From Variovorax jilinensis (GTDB taxonomy: Bacteria; Pseudomonadota; Gammaproteobacteria; Burkholderiales; Burkholderiaceae_C), in the NCBI RefSeq assembly GCF_030316885.1, contig NZ_JASZYQ010000003.1, positions 310,001-374,000 of the forward strand: a stretch of DNA of 64,000 nt. The letters run 5' to 3'. The notes under the pieces were generated by a model, which saw nothing but the letters and a program-made list of their open reading frames with translations, was not told where the DNA came from and searched no databases. The translations under genes were made by a program, and so were the position numbers. Position 1 is the first letter of the stretch. Every line of letters begins with the position of its first letter. This document shows positions 61,408 to 64,000 of this stretch, one piece after another.

Positions 61408-62766
61408 ATGACCCCAACGAAAACAACTCACTCCACCGGCGCGGCCGCCTCACCGGACTGCGACGTGCTCGTGATCGGCGGCGGTCCGGCCGGCGCCACG
61501 GCCGCAGCGCTGCTCGCGCGCCAGGGGCGACGGGTCGTGATGCTCGAGAAGGCGCACCATCCGCGCTTTCATATCGGCGAATCGCTGTTGCCCGCCAACG
61601 TGGCGCTGTTCGACCAGCTGGGCCTGCGCGAGGAGCTCGAGCGCATCGGCATGCCCAAGTGGGGCGTCGAATTCGTGTCGCCCGACCATGACCACGTGAC
61701 CCGGCTCGAATTCGCCGAGGCCATGGACAAGTCCATGCCCTACGCCTGGCAGGTCCGCCGCTCGGAGATGGACGAGATCCTGTTTCGCCATGCCGCGGCC
61801 CAGGGCGCCGAGGCCATCGAGGGCTGCCGCGTGCGCGAGGTCGCATTCGATGCCGACGGCGCCGACGTCAAGGCCGTGATGGACGATGGCGCCGAGCGCC
61901 ACTGGCGCGCGCGCTTCGTGCTCGACGCATCGGGCCGCGACACCTTCCTCTCGAACAAGCTCAAGGCCAAGCAGAAGAACCCCAGGCACAACAGCTCGGC
62001 GCTGTTCGGCCACTTCACGAACGCCGAGCGCGCCGAGGGCAAGCTCGAGGGCAACATCACGATCTTCTGGTTCGCCCACGGCTGGTTCTGGTACATCCCG
62101 CTGGCCGACGGCCAGACCAGCATCGGCGCAGTCTGCTGGCCCTACTACCTCAAGTCGCGCAGCAAGCCGCTCAAGGAGTTCTTCGCCGACACGATCGCGA
62201 TGTGCGAGCCGTTGGCGCAGCGCCTGAAGGACGCCACGCTGGTCGACGATGCGGTCCACGCCACCGGCAACTACTCCTACACCAGCACCCACTGCAGCGG
62301 CGAGCGCTACCTGATGCTCGGCGATGCGTATGCCTTCATCGACCCGGTGTTCTCCTCGGGCGTGTATCTCGCGATGCACAGCGCCTTCGTCGGCGCCGAA
62401 GTGGTCGCCACCGCGCTCGACCAGCCGGCGCGGGCCGCCGCAGCGCGCAAGCGCTTCGAGGCCGACATGCGCAAGGGGCCGCGCGAGTTCTCGTGGTTCA
62501 TCTTCCGCGTCACCAACCCGACCATGCGCGAGTTCTTCATGTATCCGCAGAATCCCATGCGCGTGAAGGAGGCGCTGATGTCGCTGCTGGCCGGCGACAT
62601 CTACGGCAAGACCCCGATCTGGCGGCCGCTGCGGGTGCTGAAGACCATCTACTTCGCAATCTGCGCCTCCCATCCGCGCCGCAGCTGGAACGCCTGGCAG
62701 CGCCGTCGCCGCAACATCCGCGACCTCGGTCCCCTGGCCGGCGAAAACGTGGTCGAGGTCCGGTGA
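61408..62766 (+). CDS. Flavin-dependent halogenase-like FAD oxidoreductase
   Basis: 452 residues. FAD motif VLVIGGGPAGATAAALLARQ near residue 20-40, GESLLPANVALFDQLG, the halogenase-type lysine candidate Lys84 in MPKWGVEF, and W226-F-W-Y-I-P231, an exact WxWxIP motif of flavin halogenases. LMLGDAYAFIDPVFSSGVYL is the second FAD contact. Proteins of this type occur in aryl polyene/xanthomonadin clusters next to a chorismatase, as here. It overlaps the chorismatase by four bases. Halogenation or ring hydroxylation of the aryl starter is inferred. Confidence 0.82.
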   Translation: MTPTKTTHSTGAAASPDCDVLVIGGGPAGATAAALLARQGRRVVMLEKAHHPRFHIGESLLPANVALFDQLGLREELERIGMPKWGVEFVSPDHDHVTRLEFAEAMDKSMPYAWQVRRSEMDEILFRHAAAQGAEAIEGCRVREVAFDADGADVKAVMDDGAERHWRARFVLDASGRDTFLSNKLKAKQKNPRHNSSALFGHFTNAERAEGKLEGNITIFWFAHGWFWYIPLADGQTSIGAVCWPYYLKSRSKPLKEFFADTIAMCEPLAQRLKDATLVDDAVHATGNYSYTSTHCSGERYLMLGDAYAFIDPVFSSGVYLAMHSAFVGAEVVATALDQPARAAAARKRFEADMRKGPREFSWFIFRVTNPTMREFFMYPQNPMRVKEALMSLLAGDIYGKTPIWRPLRVLKTIYFAICASHPRRSWNAWQRRRRNIRDLGPLAGENVVEVR

Positions 62767-63803
62767 CCGCCCGACTTCACCTGGGCGCACCGCCCCTGCG
62801 CGTGCAGCGCCTCCAGCTGGCCGACGCCCTGGCGCTCGCACCCGGTGATGCGTCGCCCTGCGACGTGCTCGGTGCCATCGCCTATGGCCCGCCAGACAGC
62901 CCGGGCGGATTGCCGACCGTGAACGCCAGCGTGCTGTGCGCCGGCGGGGCGATGGCCGACGCCTGGCGCGCGAGCGAGCACGTTGCATCCGGCACCACCG
63001 GCGCGGTGCGCTGGCGCTGTGACGGCCACTGGATGTTCGGCGCGATCGACCTCGACGAGCGCATCGAGCAAACCGGTGTCGCCGCGCTGGCCGAGCGCGC
63101 GTATCGCGACCTCTTCGCTGCGCTCGCTGAAACCGGCTGCACCCATCTGCTGCGGCTCTGGAACTATCTGCCGCAGATCAACGGCGACGGCGGCGGCATG
63201 GAGCGCTACCGGCAATTCAATGTCGGACGGCACCGGGCCTTCGTCGACGCCGGCCAGGCCGCCTTCGAGGGCGCACCGGCGGCATGTGCACTGGGCATTC
63301 ATCGAGGTGCGCTGGGCATCCGCTTCCTGGCCGGCCGCACGGCCCCGGTCGCAATCGAGAACCCGCGGCAGGTTTCCGCCTACCGCTATCCGACGGACTA
63401 CGGGCCGCGCGCACCGAGCTTCTCTCGCGCCGCGCTGGCCGACATCGGCGGCGGCGACGTCGCCCTCTTCATCTCGGGCACCGCCAGCATCGTGGGCCAC
63501 GAGACCGTGCACGCAGGCAGGCTCCTGCCGCAGGTGCAGGAGACGCTGCGCAACCTCGCCGCCGTGATCGCGGCGGCCGAGGCGCACACCAGCGCCCGCT
63601 TCGACCTCGCCGCGCTCGATTGCGTGGTGTACGTGCGCCACGCGTCCGATGCCGCGCTCGTGCGGCAGGCGCTGCAAGAGGCGCTGGGCTCAGCCGCCCA
63701 CACCGTGATGCATGCGGTCTACCTCGAAGCCGACATCTGCCGCCAGGACCTGCTGGTGGAGATCGAGGCCCATTCGGTCGCTCGCGGCGCTCTGCGCGCC
63801 TGA
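62763..63803 (+). CDS. Chorismatase (XanB2/FkbO/Hyg5 family)
   Basis: 346 residues. GTG start at 62763 overlapping the upstream stop (GTGA). RNase-chorismatase fold with LRLWNYLPQINGDG, ERYRQFNVGRHRAF and the C-terminal ALDCVVYVRHASDAALV. The family splits chorismate to 3- or 4-hydroxybenzoate (XanB2, Hyg5) or a dihydro acid (FkbO). Given the halogenase-like neighbour and the acyltransferase that follows, a hydroxybenzoate starter for an aryl polyene pigment is likely. Confidence 0.87.
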   Translation: MTARLHLGAPPLRVQRLQLADALALAPGDASPCDVLGAIAYGPPDSPGGLPTVNASVLCAGGAMADAWRASEHVASGTTGAVRWRCDGHWMFGAIDLDERIEQTGVAALAERAYRDLFAALAETGCTHLLRLWNYLPQINGDGGGMERYRQFNVGRHRAFVDAGQAAFEGAPAACALGIHRGALGIRFLAGRTAPVAIENPRQVSAYRYPTDYGPRAPSFSRAALADIGGGDVALFISGTASIVGHETVHAGRLLPQVQETLRNLAAVIAAAEAHTSARFDLAALDCVVYVRHASDAALVRQALQEALGSAAHTVMHAVYLEADICRQDLLVEIEAHSVARGALRA

Positions 63804-63818
63804 AGGGCCCGGCCTTCC

Positions 63819-64000
63819 ATGAACCGACTGCTGCGCCTGGCGCTCACGATCCCGGTCGCGCTGGTGCTCTACGCGCTGCTGCTCCTGCTCGGTGCCATCA
63901 CCCTGCCCTGGAACATTGTCGCCATGGTGCTCTACCCCGTCTTGCCCGAGGCCATCGGGCGTCGGCTGGGCCGGAGCGCCATCGCGTTCTGCTATCGCTC
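63819..64000 (+). CDS. Membrane acyltransferase-like protein, N-terminal part (cut by window edge)
   Basis: First 60 codons only. MNRLLRLALTIPVALVLYAL starts a hydrophobic helix, followed by a second (LGAITLPWNIVAMVLYPVLP) and a basic GRRLGRSAIAF. This resembles the N-terminus of the lysophospholipid acyltransferase-type proteins in aryl polyene and xanthomonadin clusters; the catalytic HxxxxD would be beyond the window. Starts 15 bases after the chorismatase stop. Confidence 0.5.
   Translation, partial: MNRLLRLALTIPVALVLYALLLLLGAITLPWNIVAMVLYPVLPEAIGRRLGRSAIAFCYR

Overview
The window reads as chromosome of a high-GC betaproteobacterium of the Comamonadaceae, most like Variovorax. This is inferred from recognisable protein families, the rimP-nusA-infB order, GC-rich third positions, and GC-rich palindromic repeats of a kind I associate with that family. 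Almost all of it is tightly packed conserved genes. No non-coding gap reaches 300 bases, and no insertion sequence, prophage, CRISPR array or rRNA was seen. Two tRNA genes are present: tRNA-Ser(GGA) and tRNA-Lys(TTT).

Layout. 1-3125 (minus): rimP-nusA-infB, translation and transcription elongation, with infB cut by the window edge. 3208-10006 (minus): yejABEF peptide/microcin C-type ABC importer followed by an MFS permease and a terminator. 10044-11827 (plus): fabI and an exported ATP-dependent DNA ligase. 11833-20028: a phosphonate-use locus. The minus arm holds a binding protein, an ATPase, a double permease, an FAD amine oxidase and phosphonoacetaldehyde hydrolase. The divergent plus arm holds a GntR regulator, a PhnZ-like HD oxygenase and a DMT permease. 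19991-25031: basic amino-acid decarboxylase, tRNA-Ser, a small coiled-coil protein, a branched-chain amino-acid binding lipoprotein and a holC-linked small protein. 25031-31749: holC-pepA, divergent lptFG, a short CbiX chelatase, a CysB-type regulator and a methionine aminotransferase. 31862-46613: DUF3309 peptide, hrpA, then a long plus-strand run argA-orf-dapC-dapD-pilU-dapE-prmB-yheS and two small unknowns. 46759-52353 (minus): two small exported proteins, a broken BASS transporter, tRNA-Lys, tcdA and tolB-pal-cpoB. 52498-54282 (plus): MsbA-like exporter. 54386-61258 (minus): yebC-purD-hemF-nadD-rsfS-rlmH-maf-rng. 61408-64000 (plus): the left end of what looks like an aryl polyene pigment cluster (flavin halogenase-like protein, chorismatase, acyltransferase).

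How the genes work together. The phosphonate locus suggests import of an aminophosphonate, oxidative removal of its amine by the FAD enzyme to give phosphonoacetaldehyde, and hydrolytic C-P cleavage by PhnX. A second, oxidative C-P cleaving enzyme of the PhnZ kind is encoded beside the regulator, but the dioxygenase that normally feeds it is not in the window. The dap genes make lysine and peptidoglycan precursors and enclose a pilus-retraction ATPase. The right-hand edge joins a chorismate-derived hydroxybenzoate starter enzyme to a protein carrying the halogenase WxWxIP motif, which is what a halogenated (xanthomonadin-like) pigment would need.

The strongest leads are the phosphonate locus (two C-P cleavage chemistries, no transaminase, structured leader, palindromic regulator site), the in-frame double insertion of a palindromic repeat inside hrpA, and the halogenase/chorismatase pair. 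All functional calls are from reading the sequence; no database search was run.
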